Shown here: positions 47,493-57,500 of the stretch, piece after piece
Layout of the letters: each line of letters opens with the position of its first letter
How positions within the stretch are numbered: position 1 is the first letter of the stretch
DNA from: Nothopassalora personata
Taxonomy: Eukaryota > Ascomycota > Dothideomycetes > Mycosphaerellales > Mycosphaerellaceae
DNA: 64,000 nucleotides
Direction of reading: 5' to 3'
NCBI GenBank assembly: GCA_033816765.1
Contig: CM066292.1
Location: 1,984,001-2,048,000, forward strand
Position numbers and translations under genes: made by a program
The notes under the pieces: generated by a model
Seen by the model: the letters and a program-made list of their open reading frames with translations, nothing else
Told to the model about the DNA's origin: nothing
Database searches by the model: none

Positions 47493-50400
47493 TCAGTCCA
47501 TTAACTCGCCTATCCATCGTCTTGTGCGGCCACTTATCACCCTTGCTGTCGAACTCCATAATCGTGCAAACGTCCAATCGTCTTCAAGGTCGTCCTCCAT
47601 CTCTGTCACTACTGCTGCGGCTTGCGCATCAGACTCTGTTTGCTCATACTGCTGGCACGCCCAGGGCCTAAGCCCCTCTTCGGCGAACGCTCGCGTCTGA
47701 TCCTTTTGACCAAGGTTGGGTATCAATGCAGGCTCTGCAGGGTTCGCTAGAACATCGGTACAACTGTCTGTTCTGTCGTAGAGCTGAGGGCGGCGGCTTG
47801 CACCGTGATCCTCAGTTGGGACGACGGACTTTCCTGTAACCTGATCATCGTAGCGGTGCGTAGTGAACATGCGCTGACCAGATTCTATCAGAGGCAAGGC
47901 TCGGCTAGGCTTATTTGTGGCGGTGTCTCTGTCGACCCTGATCGTGTTAAGTCCGAGCACCTCATTGACTGGAGACCAGTCAGATGGCGTTGCGAAGCCC
48001 TGAGGCGTGGGCAAATCCGGCCGGCTGTGGTGAAAGTCCGCAAGAGCGGCGGCTGCCCTCACAAACAGGTCCTCTGCAGGTTGCCAAGTCTCTCCGGCCT
48101 CCATATCCTGATAGCCAGTCCATCGCACCTTGTACCAAGTGTCCACCTTGCGCTTCTTTCCCTTCTTCACTTTGCCTGCGCGCTTCCGCGTGTACATGTC
48201 CAAGATCTTGTCCACCTCATATTCTGGTGCCGGGGCTGTGACTGTGACATCGGCGACTGCGTCAGCTGCAGTTGTGTCGGGTTCGATGGCCACTGGCGGC
48301 GGCGGTGCCAGGTGCTGTCCCTCGAGCGGTGGGAGATCGGGGTTGTCGGCTCGCTGTAACAGGGAGGTGTGGAAGCAATTATCGAGTCCGCTCAATGCAT
48401 CCGACAGGTTCAGCTTGTATGACAGCCTAGCGGGCATCACCTCCGTGATCTGGTACGGTCCTGCATATCTGCGGTCCAGCTTCTTGGATGGTCGAGTGGT
48501 GCGAATGTTCTTCGTGCTTAGATACACCCAGTCGCCAACCTTGTAGTCTGGTGGGATGCTTCGGTGCCTGTTTGCTGCTTCGGCTTGCAGCGCCTGTGAC
48601 ATCCTCATGTTCTCTTGAAGATTGCGATGTAGCTCACAGATGCGTTTGGCGAAGGCTTCGGCTGACTTGCTGTCGAGTCGCTGAAGGGTTGTCATGTGTC
48701 GGTCCTTGCCTGCTTGCAAATCGATACGCTCGGTGAACTCTGGGTTATATCCAACATTGGCGTAGAACGGTGACACTCCAGTGGTCTCCGACACTCGGTT
48801 GTTAATAGCGAACTGCGCTAAGCACAGCCAGTCGGCCCAGTCGCTCTGTGCCTCATTCGTGAAGGTGCGTAAGTACTGTTCCATCTCTTGGTTAGTGCGT
48901 TCTGATTGCCCATCCGTTTCAGGGTGGTAGGAGGAACTCAGCTTCCTGCTGATGCGCAGCATCTTGCATAGGCGCTTCCAGAAAGTGGCGATGAACTGCT
49001 TTCCGCGATCAGACGTGATGGTTTCTGGGAGGCCATGCCGGGTGAACACGTGCTTTAAGAAAAGTCGCGCCGCGTTCTGCGCTGTCATCGCGCCGATGGG
49101 TATCAGTTCCACTTCCTTAGTGAGTCTGTCGGTGACTGTCATAACATTGGTGTAAGTCATGCCGTCGAGTTCGCTTGGTGGCAGGTCAACCACAAAGTCA
49201 ACTGCGATGTGTTGCCAAGGTCGTTCTGGCACCGAAAGTGGGTGCAGTAATCCAGGTGGCTGGGTATGCACAGATTTCGTCGTGCGGCACCTGCGGCAAT
49301 TCGCGTTGTATCTGCGCACAGATCTAGCCAAACCAGGCCAGTAGAATTCACGTGCAACGAGCTCGTAGGTGCGGGCTCTGCCTGGGTGACCGGCCGCTGG
49401 GGTGTCATGGTTCATCTTGACTATCCGAGTGCGGAGCTTCTGGTCCTCTGGCACCCATAGACTCCAGTCATTATACTGGTTACGGACGTACAGCAGGTCC
49501 CCTTCGACCTTGCAGTGTACTGGATGCACCTTCGCTTTCTGAAGGAGTGCTGGGGTCTCGCCCTTCTGCAGGGCTCTGATAGCTGACTTCAGGTCTGCAT
49601 CCGCGGCATAAGCCATTGTCATTCTGTACTCGAGTTCGGCTTCCTGTTCCGTCTCGGATGCTGTCTGCGTCTGCGTGGACGGTATGAATTCGGTGGCCTC
49701 CGGGTTCAGGGCTTCCTCAATTGGTGCGGTAGGTGTGTTCTCAACAGGTGCAACATCCTCAGCCGCATCTTCGACAGTTGCGCGCATCGAGTCGATCTTA
49801 AGAAATCGCTCAGGCGGCAGCAACGTCTGATGCTGATGCTGATTTCGCGGATCGTCCACCCCCTGCGGAAGGTCCTGGCTGCGTCTCGTGAGGCTGTCAG
49901 GCTTTGTGCCTTGGACACCTGGTCGATAGACAATACGGAAGTTGAACTGGGACAGGAATTCGGCCCAACGTGCCTGGCGCCGATTCAGCTGCTTAGTGGT
50001 CATAAAGTACTCCAAGTTCTTGTGATCCGTGAACACCTTCACGGGTTCGATGGTGTCATCATCCGCCTCGCAGGCCAACTCCGGGCGCCATTCCTCGAAG
50101 GCCTTAATAATCGCTAGAAGCTCCTTGTCATAAATCTCATAGTTGCATTCCTGCGGGCTCAGCTTCTTTGAATAGAATGCTACAGGGTGAAGCACGCCTT
50201 CCTCGTCGTACTGAGAAAGCACTCCGGCGTTCACGAAATCTGATGAGTCCGTTTCGACTACTGTTTGCCTACCGGGCACATAGTGTGCGAGCATACCGGC
50301 TTTGCTGAATGCTGCCTTCAGAGCGTCAAATGCTGCTTGGCATGCTGGTGTCCAGTCAACCCTGCGATTCTTGTGATTACTAGGTCCATTTGACTTGGTC

Positions 50401-52199
50401 AATTCGGTCAGCGGCGCTGCGAGGCGTGAGAAGGCCTCGATGAACCGTCTGTAAAAGTTGGCGAATCCGAGGAACGCCTGCACATCCTTGAGGTTGGAAG
50501 GTGCTTCCCATGACTGGATACATTCAAGCTTCTCTGGGTCCATTTCGATGCCATCTGGGGTGATAATAAGTCCCAGGTACTTAACTCGCTGCTGGTGGAA
50601 CTCGCACTTGTCGATGTCGACCGTCAGTCCGGCATCCCTCAATTTTGCTAGTACCTTGCGCACATGTTCGATGTGCTCCTCCAGTGTGTCGCTAAAAATT
50701 AAAACGTCGTCCAGGTACGCGGAGACGAAGTCATCCAGGTGTTCTTGTAACACGCTGTTAATGTATGACTGAAACGACGCAGGGCCATTGCATAGGCCGA
50801 ATGGTAACACAAGACATTCGTACACCCCATATCGTGTAGCGAATGCTGTAAGCCATTCGTGCCCTTCTGCAATGCGAAGCTTGTTGAAGGCTGCGACGAT
50901 GTCCAGCTTCGTGAAGTACCTCTTGCCGTGCATGCGGTTCAGTGTCTCTTGGATTAGCGGTATAGGGTACCTGTTCTTGATAGTGATCGCATTGAGTCCT
51001 CGGTAGTCGATGCACACGCGCAGTCCACCGCCTGGCTTTCTGACTACCAGTACTGGTGCCGGCGATTGGCTCGTCTTCTGTCCTGCTGGCCGGACTTTGC
51101 CTTGTTGCTCCTGTTCGGTGACCCACTTCTTGACTGCTTCATTCTCCTGAGGCGCCAGTCCGTAGGGCTTACGGTATGGCGGTTCTTGGGGCCCATCAGG
51201 CTTGATGTGAATTTCGTGGTCGATTCCAGGTCTGTGAGGAGGAAGTCCTTCATGGTCTTTCGCTGAGAATGCATCTACGAGATCATGGTATTCTGGTGGG
51301 AGCTTCTCCTTCGGGTTATGGTTGAACTCCTTGTTCAGGAACTGATCCAAGTCATCAGCTGCCATTGCGCTCAGCTTGATCTCACCATCGCCTTCTTCGT
51401 CCTCTTTGCCGGTAGATAGTATGTAGAAACATTCAGCGCCAGGTCGGTGCGCGTACATCTCGAAGGCGCGCTGCGTGACGCCTATACACTCGACTTCCTC
51501 ATCATCGTCGTACAGGCCCATCGAGGATAGGTTCAGTTCTGCTTCTGCCCCTCCTGCCGTGAAGCTGCGATCATCGGTGAAGGGCTCTGGTCCATATTTC
51601 ATTGCTTCCTTACGTTGTCGGTGTCGATGGTTCAGGGACTGGACTGTTGTCGATGTCTTGTTCTTAAGACAGTGACCAAAGCAGTAGTCTGATCTGAGTG
51701 CCACTTCACCGGTCTCCCAGAAGATGTTTGGGTTGTGCGTGCTCAGCCACGGCAGGCCCAGGACGATGTCGTATTCGAGGTCGGTTATGTAGCATAGCAT
51801 TTGCTCGTGATGACCGTCGATATCAACATCGACGAGGGCTACGTGCGTGATGCGACGTGCAGCAGCCTTACCATCCCCAAGGGTCAGGTTCTTGTTGCGC
51901 ACAAGGGGTATCAAGGGTATTCTGTGTTTGCGTGTGAACTTCCAGTCGAGAAAGAGAGAGGTGGAAGCAGAGTCTACAAGGCCTCGTGCCTTCCCATGCT
52001 GTATCATTACTGGGAGTACTATGTGAGGGTGTACATCTGGTTGCTGCGGCTCCAATGCGCAGGCCGATATCTTCAGCTCCTCACCATAGTCTGTATCCGT
52101 GTCTTGCTCTTGCACTCTGTGTCTCTCAATCTCATGCTCTTTCTGTCCTTGGTTGTTCGGTTGACCACTGTCTGCCACGCTTAGGCAGTGGCCTCGCCA
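47493..52199 (-). CDS. pol: Pol polyprotein of element E (expressed by -1 frameshift)
   Basis: Makes the element's protease, reverse transcriptase/RNase H and integrase. The frame has no ATG near its start and lies in -1 relative to gag; the first codon after the slip is TGG at 52,199. Counting from the GTG at 52,178 (1,561 codons): protease 55-165 with VDSAST (69-71 DSA rather than D-T/S-G) and IVLGLPWL; reverse transcriptase 375-560 with YLDD 488-491; RNase H 640-760 (Asp644, TDHKNLEYF); integrase zinc finger H924-H931-C961-C964; catalytic D994, D1057, E1093 (D-35-E); chromodomain about 1,319-1,385 (EYEVDKILDMY, WYKVRWTGYQ). A C-terminal extension of about 170 aa follows and is unrecognised. 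The chromodomain makes it a chromovirus, a group known to target heterochromatin. Confidence 0.95.
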   Translation of the reverse strand, partial: WRGHCLSVADSGQPNNQGQKEHEIERHRVQEQDTDTDYGEELKISACALEPQQPDVHPHIVLPVMIQHGKARGLVDSASTSLFLDWKFTRKHRIPLIPLVRNKNLTLGDGKAAARRITHVALVDVDIDGHHEQMLCYITDLEYDIVLGLPWLSTHNPNIFWETGEVALRSDYCFGHCLKNKTSTTVQSLNHRHRQRKEAMKYGPEPFTDDRSFTAGGAEAELNLSSMGLYDDDEEVECIGVTQRAFEMYAHRPGAECFYILSTGKEDEEGDGEIKLSAMAADDLDQFLNKEFNHNPKEKLPPEYHDLVDAFSAKDHEGLPPHRPGIDHEIHIKPDGPQEPPYRKPYGLAPQENEAVKKWVTEQEQQGKVRPAGQKTSQSPAPVLVVRKPGGGLRVCIDYRGLNAITIKNRYPIPLIQETLNRMHGKRYFTKLDIVAAFNKLRIAEGHEWLTAFATRYGVYECLVLPFGLCNGPASFQSYINSVLQEHLDDFVSAYLDDVLIFSDTLEEHIEHVRKVLAKLRDAGLTVDIDKCEFHQQRVKYLGLIITPDGIEMDPEKLECIQSWEAPSNLKDVQAFLGFANFYRRFIEAFSRLAAPLTELTKSNGPSNHKNRRVDWTPACQAAFDALKAAFSKAGMLAHYVPGRQTVVETDSSDFVNAGVLSQYDEEGVLHPVAFYSKKLSPQECNYEIYDKELLAIIKAFEEWRPELACEADDDTIEPVKVFTDHKNLEYFMTTKQLNRRQARWAEFLSQFNFRIVYRPGVQGTKPDSLTRRSQDLPQGVDDPRNQHQHQTLLPPERFLKIDSMRATVEDAAEDVAPVENTPTAPIEEALNPEATEFIPSTQTQTASETEQEAELEYRMTMAYAADADLKSAIRALQKGETPALLQKAKVHPVHCKVEGDLLYVRNQYNDWSLWVPEDQKLRTRIVKMNHDTPAAGHPGRARTYELVAREFYWPGLARSVRRYNANCRRCRTTKSVHTQPPGLLHPLSVPERPWQHIAVDFVVDLPPSELDGMTYTNVMTVTDRLTKEVELIPIGAMTAQNAARLFLKHVFTRHGLPETITSDRGKQFIATFWKRLCKMLRISRKLSSSYHPETDGQSERTNQEMEQYLRTFTNEAQSDWADWLCLAQFAINNRVSETTGVSPFYANVGYNPEFTERIDLQAGKDRHMTTLQRLDSKSAEAFAKRICELHRNLQENMRMSQALQAEAANRHRSIPPDYKVGDWVYLSTKNIRTTRPSKKLDRRYAGPYQITEVMPARLSYKLNLSDALSGLDNCFHTSLLQRADNPDLPPLEGQHLAPPPPVAIEPDTTAADAVADVTVTAPAPEYEVDKILDMYTRKRAGKVKKGKKRKVDTWYKVRWTGYQDMEAGETWQPAEDLFVRAAAALADFHHSRPDLPTPQGFATPSDWSPVNEVLGLNTIRVDRDTATNKPSRALPLIESGQRMFTTHRYDDQVTGKSVVPTEDHGASRRPQLYDRTDSCTDVLANPAEPALIPNLGQKDQTRAFAEEGLRPWACQQYEQTESDAQAAAVVTEMEDDLEDDWTFARLWSSTARVISGRTRRWIGELMD

Positions 52200-52205
52200 T
52201 TTCCC
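52165..52205 (-). promoter_or_regulatory. -1 programmed ribosomal frameshift signal
   Basis: Slippery heptamer G GGA AAT (52,205-52,199) in the gag frame, matching X XXY YYZ. A 7-nt spacer follows, then a stem CCACTG (52,191-52,186) pairing with CAGTGG (52,170-52,165), with a further GCC/GGC inside. The loop holds the gag TAA (52,183-52,181). Slipping back one base enters the pol frame exactly. Confidence 0.85.
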
Positions 52206-54214
52206 TGCCCGGCGGCCAGGGAACTGAGGTTGGTGTTGCCTCCGTTGTTGTTACGCGGGCGCGGTGGGCGATAGTCGCCGTCGTAGCCATACATCGGGCA
52301 CTCGGTATTGCTGGATAAGTGGGGTCCGGTGCGGCATCGGTAGCACTTGCCCTGCTTCTTCAATTCCTCGCGACCCTCATAGTTGAGCGGTGGGAGGTCC
52401 CGAAGGTGAGCTGGCAAGTCTTCCTTCTTCTTGGTGCCTACGTACTGTGGTGGGCGCTGAACGACGGCGCCGGCAGCACCAGCGGCTGCAGCTGCAGCTG
52501 TGTTGCCCTGGTTCTGGTTGCCGTTGCCGTTGCCGTTCTGGTTGCCTCCTCCATTGCCGCGTGGGCGGTTGTTGTTCTCTTGAGGGTACAGCTGCTCGGT
52601 CTCGTAGAACTGCTCGTCCAGTGCAGTGCACTCTTCGATCACGTCCTGCATGCTGTTCAGACGTCGGTCCACCTCGCGGTCTCCGAAGGTCTTGATGTAG
52701 TAGCGCTTGTTGAGGCGTGTGCGGAACAGCATCAACTCGGTCTCGTCACTCCAGTCAACCCATGCCCTCAGCTTGGAATAGCGTGCGAAGAATGGGACGA
52801 AGTTCTCCTTCTGAGCCTGTTTGCAGGTAGTGATGTCCACTGCAGCCTTGGTGGCCTCGTTGCGGACGCCGTACTGTCGAGTCATCCAGTCCAACAGTTC
52901 TTCGCCAGTCATGAACTCGTTGAAAGCCTGGTGCCCGGGGATGGGGATGCGAGGCTTCACAGTCTTCTGCACCTCACCGTCCGTCCATCCATACAGGAAG
53001 CGTAGGGCGTCCTGTTCAGTGCGGAACGTCGCGACTGTCAACTTCAGCAGGATGCTTGTGTACCAGCTGTCATAAGTCGGGTCGTCATCGTTCTTGAACT
53101 TCTTTGGGTCAGGCACACCCTTGCCGATCTTCATGCTGCGGTCGAGGGTGGGGTCGATGTTGATGAGACGCTCCGGCAGGTCCACGAGAGGTGTCTGCTG
53201 CGTGCGGTTGCTGCGACCACCGCCTGACCGCTGCGTGCCTTGTGTGCCTTGGCGCTCATCACGACGTGGTCGGTCATGGTCACGACCACGGCGATCCCTG
53301 TCCTTGTCTCCATTGCCATCGTCATCATCGTCTCCTCCGCCACCTCCTCCTGCTGCCGCCTCACGGTACCGACGCTGGAGCACCTCGAGTGAGGTCTCGC
53401 GGGGTGGTGGTGATCGTGGGCGTGAGCGTGGGCGCGAGCGCGAACGACGTCCTCGTGCCTGGTCCTCTGCTGCTTGCAGACGGACCTTCAGGTCATCAAC
53501 CTCAGCTTGTAATGCCTGGCTCTTCTTCTTCTCCGAGTCGGTGATATCGGCGAACTGCTGACATAGCTCGTTCGCATCCTTGTACTTCTTCTCGACAGCC
53601 TTGAGTTTGAGGGTGTCGGCGTTCTTATTCTTAAGGTCCTGGGCCATCTTCGCGAGGGCGGTCTGTTCGGTCTTGAGCATCCCGTGGATGCGATCGTACT
53701 CGGCATACAGCGTACGGTACTGCTTGTTCTGAAGTGCATTGGCGCGTTGCATCACATCGAGTTGTTGGCTAGATATGATGGCAGTGTTGAATCCTCGTAG
53801 CACGAAATCGTGGACGGTCTTCGGGTGTTCCTTGGTCAGTGTGGCCAGGTCTTCGGCGGTGATGTTCTGGAAGTCGGCGGCAGCGATGTGTTCGGCTTCG
53901 TCGTGTGAAATGAAGACTGGTGTGTCCTCCTCTTCTCCCACCCTGGGCTCGAAGAGTTCTGTGAAATCAAGCTCACCGTTCTGCTCCCTGTCTTGTGCTT
54001 TGTTCCATGCCTTGTCCAGCTCTTGCTGAAGCGCGACACCGGTGTCAACTGTGACTCGCCGAGTGTCGTCTCCTTGTGTCTGACTGTCGAAACTGGAGAG
54101 GTCGCGGAAAAGAGAGGTGCGCTTGCCTTGTGTCTGTGACTGCTGGGAAGTCATGTTGTTTCCTTCAACGCGGCCTGTTGCTGAGGCCTTTGGTGCGTTG
54201 GTTTCCTTGGGCAT
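52181..54214 (-). CDS. gag: Gag polyprotein of element E
   Basis: Structural protein forming the virus-like particle. 677 aa from ATG at 54,214 to TAA. Residues 148-252 form a coiled coil; 255-272 is an RS/RP basic stretch (RGRRSRSRPRSRPRSP); 286-325 is Gly/Asp/Arg-rich. The capsid region is about 370-560 (NDDDPTYDSWYTSILLKL, FLYGWTDGE). An Asn/Gly and poly-Ala linker leads to a zinc knuckle C624-x2-C627-x4-H632-x6-C639, two residues longer than the usual CX2CX4HX4C. The long N-terminal coiled coil is larger than in most fungal Gag proteins. The frame ends at the frameshift hairpin. Confidence 0.93.
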   Translation of the reverse strand: MPKETNAPKASATGRVEGNNMTSQQSQTQGKRTSLFRDLSSFDSQTQGDDTRRVTVDTGVALQQELDKAWNKAQDREQNGELDFTELFEPRVGEEEDTPVFISHDEAEHIAAADFQNITAEDLATLTKEHPKTVHDFVLRGFNTAIISSQQLDVMQRANALQNKQYRTLYAEYDRIHGMLKTEQTALAKMAQDLKNKNADTLKLKAVEKKYKDANELCQQFADITDSEKKKSQALQAEVDDLKVRLQAAEDQARGRRSRSRPRSRPRSPPPRETSLEVLQRRYREAAAGGGGGGDDDDDGNGDKDRDRRGRDHDRPRRDERQGTQGTQRSGGGRSNRTQQTPLVDLPERLINIDPTLDRSMKIGKGVPDPKKFKNDDDPTYDSWYTSILLKLTVATFRTEQDALRFLYGWTDGEVQKTVKPRIPIPGHQAFNEFMTGEELLDWMTRQYGVRNEATKAAVDITTCKQAQKENFVPFFARYSKLRAWVDWSDETELMLFRTRLNKRYYIKTFGDREVDRRLNSMQDVIEECTALDEQFYETEQLYPQENNNRPRGNGGGNQNGNGNGNQNQGNTAAAAAAGAAGAVVQRPPQYVGTKKKEDLPAHLRDLPPLNYEGREELKKQGKCYRCRTGPHLSSNTECPMYGYDGDYRPPRPRNNNGGNTNLSSLAAGQGNGEATA

Positions 54215-54372
54215 CTGTTGCTTAGTGCCTTACCGTGTTCCGTGTTCTGAATCCGTTTGCCTCTGTTGCGATGTTGCGAGTCGCGAGTTCTGTATCTACG
54301 CCGTGCGCGGTTCTGTGAGTCTGTTCCTGTTGTTACGCGTCCCTTACCTGGATCCGCGATCTGGGTAGGGAG

Positions 54373-54381
54373 GTAGAACAA
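54373..54381 (-). other. Putative self-priming primer-binding site of element E
   Basis: Sense TTGTTCTAC, two bases inside the 5' LTR, is exactly complementary to GTAGAACAA in the sense LTR (54,433-54,425). No match to a tRNA 3' end starting TGG is seen. This fits Tf1-type self-priming, with the RNA 5' end at or near 54,433. Confidence 0.6.
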
Positions 54382-54383
54382 AC

Positions 54384-54567
54384 TGTAAGGGCGCGCGTAC
54401 CATAGGGTCCGAATGAGATAGTTGTTGTTCTACGAAGCTACGAAAGAGGAGCGCGAGGCGCGGCGGATAGATAAAGCATCGCCAAGCCGCGCTAACCCGA
54501 TGCGGAAGGTCCGAGGTTCCGCCGGGACGACGCATCGTCAGTGAAGGGTCGCGGGCTGCCCGTGACA
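54384..54567 (-). repeat. 5' LTR of element E
   Basis: 184 bp, by eye identical to 47,269-47,452. Confidence 0.95.
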
Positions 54568-54572
54568 ATACG

Positions 54573-57500
54573 TGTCGTATACGTGTCCTATACTAACCGT
54601 AGTTATAGTTCCTATAGGCTAGAAACATTAATACTACTACGGCCGATAGGGCCTTCTTACTACTAGCCCTACGGGGCGAGTATAATAAGGAGAATAATAA
54701 GGAGGATAATAACGAGTAATCGCGCGCTCCGCGTATATTAGCCGCCTACTACGCGCCTATATCCTATCTACGTAGCGCCGTAGCGCGCCCTATAAAAGTT
54801 TGTTTTTAAAATAAATACTCTTCTCTCTACTCTTCTCTCTCCTTACCTCCCTCTCTAATGTTATTACTATCGGGGGTATTTGCTCGACTAAGTAAGCGAG
54901 CCTTTTAGTCCGATAGAAGATACTATAGGTTAGTATCTTCTATACTAGTTGTAGCTAAGTTTACTATCGGGGGTAGAGGTCCTTATATCTAGCTACCGGA
55001 GGGTTAAGGCCTAAATGTATAACCTATACCCTTATTTTAGCGTCTTATACGGCCTTCGTAGGTACCTTATATTCGACTACTATACGCGTAGCCTTCGCGG
55101 ATCCTTCCGCCGGCTTATACCGTCTTTACTAACGCCCTATACTTAGCTACTATACGCGTAGTATTCGCGAGTCCTTATACTAGCTCCTAGCTATTATACT
55201 CTTCTAGCTAGCCCTTCTATCGCACTAGGTACTACACTTTACCCTTATACCTACGCTTTCCTAGTACTACCTCTACTTTATATTCCCCGTCCTTATTAGC
55301 GAGGGTTATAGTACCTCTATCCTTCTCGCTACCCGCGTACGGCTCGAGGAGGAATATATAGAATACATTATAAATTCTTAAGTCGGCTAGTAGTACTAGG
55401 CGGTACGCCTACGAACCGATAGCGTTAATAATACGGTCCGGTCTAATAAACTTTAGACCTATCTTCTTCTTCGGTAATACTAACCTTAGGTTCTTCGTAG
55501 ATAATAAGACTATGTCGCCTACGCGATAGCTCTTAGCCTTATAAGTCTTATTATAGTAGCGAGTCTAATCGGCTACTACGATTTCCTAACGCTTCGTAAG
55601 CGTAGCGCGCATCTCTCGTATACGGTTAACTAAGTCTACCGCTACTAGTACCTCCCCTTCCCGGATCTTGCCTCGAGATCCTATAGGTATTAGGGCAATC
55701 TTAGGTCTCTAACTATACGCTATCTCGCCTAGGCTTATACGTAGCGTAGGGTAGACGCTATTATTATATATAAATTTAGTAATAGCTAGCTACTTAGCCT
55801 ACTCTATCTAGTTCTCGCTATAGTAATAACGAAGGTACTGTTCTAAGGTTTAGTTTACCCTCTTAGTCTAACCGTTAGTCTAAGGGTAGAAAGCTATAGA
55901 TAGCTTATGCTTTACCTACGCCTCGAAGTAGAAGTTACTCTAGAACTTACTCGTAAATACTAACCCGCGGTCACTTACTATGCCCGCTAGTACACTATAA
56001 TGCCGCACGACTTCGTCTTATAAGATCCTCGTAAGCTCCGCCGCTATATATGTCTTAGTCGTAGGAATATATAAGTTTATTTTAGAGTAGCGGTCGACGA
56101 TTACTAGGATCGCATTATACACGCATTCTCCTCGCTTACTTAGCGGTAGGTCCGTAATAAAATCTATAGTAATTTCCTACTATAGACCGTCTAGCCTAGG
56201 TAGTAGCTATAGCTCGCCGTAGGGTCGATAGCGCCTCGCCTTCGAGGTCTAATAAGCCCTACAGTTTCTAATATACTCCTTTATATCCTTACTGAGTAAT
56301 TCCTACTAGTAATAACGTCGTAGTAGCTCTTTAGTCTTTACCTTACTAAAGTGCCCTACTAGTAGGTCGTTATAATATATGTAGAGTAGCTATACTCTTA
56401 CTATATAGTCTTCGGGTACTATAATCGCGTTCCCGCGATAGACCAACCCGTCTTTTATATACTAGTCCTTAGCGTCCCCTTCGCTAGGCGCCTACAATAA
56501 GTATACGACGTACCTATCGTCTCTCCCCTATACGATTTTTATTAGTAGTGTAAGCAGTTTACCTAGGCTACCCTACATTATTATAGCGTATACTCTTACT
56601 AGTAGCGATCGGGTCCCCTACGGCTCGTAGGCTCCTACTACTATTATCGTCGCCTTATCCTATATCTTCTCGTAGGTAGCGGTTACGCGCCTTACTATAG
56701 GCTCGTCCTCTCTTAATAGGGATTCCTTCTAGAAAGATAGCTTACTTTATAGCGTAGGAAGCAAGTTCGACGTCTACTACGCTACGCGTACGTAGTTACT
56801 ACGTCGCGATAGCGTATCGGCTAGGTTACTCTTCCCCGACCTATGCTCTACTACGAAGTCGAAAGATTATAGAAACGTCGCCTATCGAGCTTACCTCCCG
56901 TTTAGCTACTTTACTATTATAAAACCCTATAGGTTCGTATAGTCGACTAGTACCTAAACCGTATATAATACGCCTTCGAGGTACGGTCGCTAATGCTTAA
57001 ATGCCTCTACTACTACTAGTAGCTCTTAGTTATAGGTCTTATAATTGCACTCGGTAGGTATTATCTTACGAGAATAGAAGGTAATTAGATACTACTTAGT
57101 CCTAAATAACTAAGAGATAATGCCTATAGTCGTAAAACCTAAGGCATCCGTTTTAACCCTCGTACGTAACGAAGGATCGAAGTGCCTTAGGATAGGTGCT
57201 CCGAGGAACCTAGCTTTTAGCCGTTAGAACGCTTACTCCTCGTAAGCGGACTATATAAGAGGCCCTTACTTCTTACTATTCTTACATCCCTTTAGTAGGT
57301 CTATTAATAGCTTCGCAATCCTCGAGTACCCTTCGATAAAGCGCCTATAGAAGTTATAGAATCCTAGGAAGGATTAAACCTTATAAAAACTCGTAGGTAT
57401 AGGCTATTCCTCGATTACGACTACCCTACTCCTATCTATCGATACGCCTACGATACTTACGATAAATCCTAGAAACTCGGCATTCTCCTAGAAGAAGCTA

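Larger units (their letters stand above)
47269..54567 (-). mobile_element. Element E: intact, un-RIPed Ty3/Gypsy chromovirus
   Basis: 7,299 bp on the minus strand with two 184-bp LTRs that look identical base for base and a perfect 5-bp target duplication ATACG (47,264-47,268 and 54,568-54,572). It encodes complete Gag and Pol frames, a primer-binding region and a polypurine tract. CpA/TpG content is normal, in sharp contrast to element D on both sides. This implies insertion after RIP of D, and no RIP of E since. By sequence it is a candidate active element. Confidence 0.95.

Noticed and set aside
47805..48359. 184-codon plus-strand frame, and others antisense to element E pol and gag
   Set aside because: Shadows of a strong coding sequence with G+C-rich third positions; no motif and no parallel with the antisense ORFs of A, B and D, which lie outside pol.
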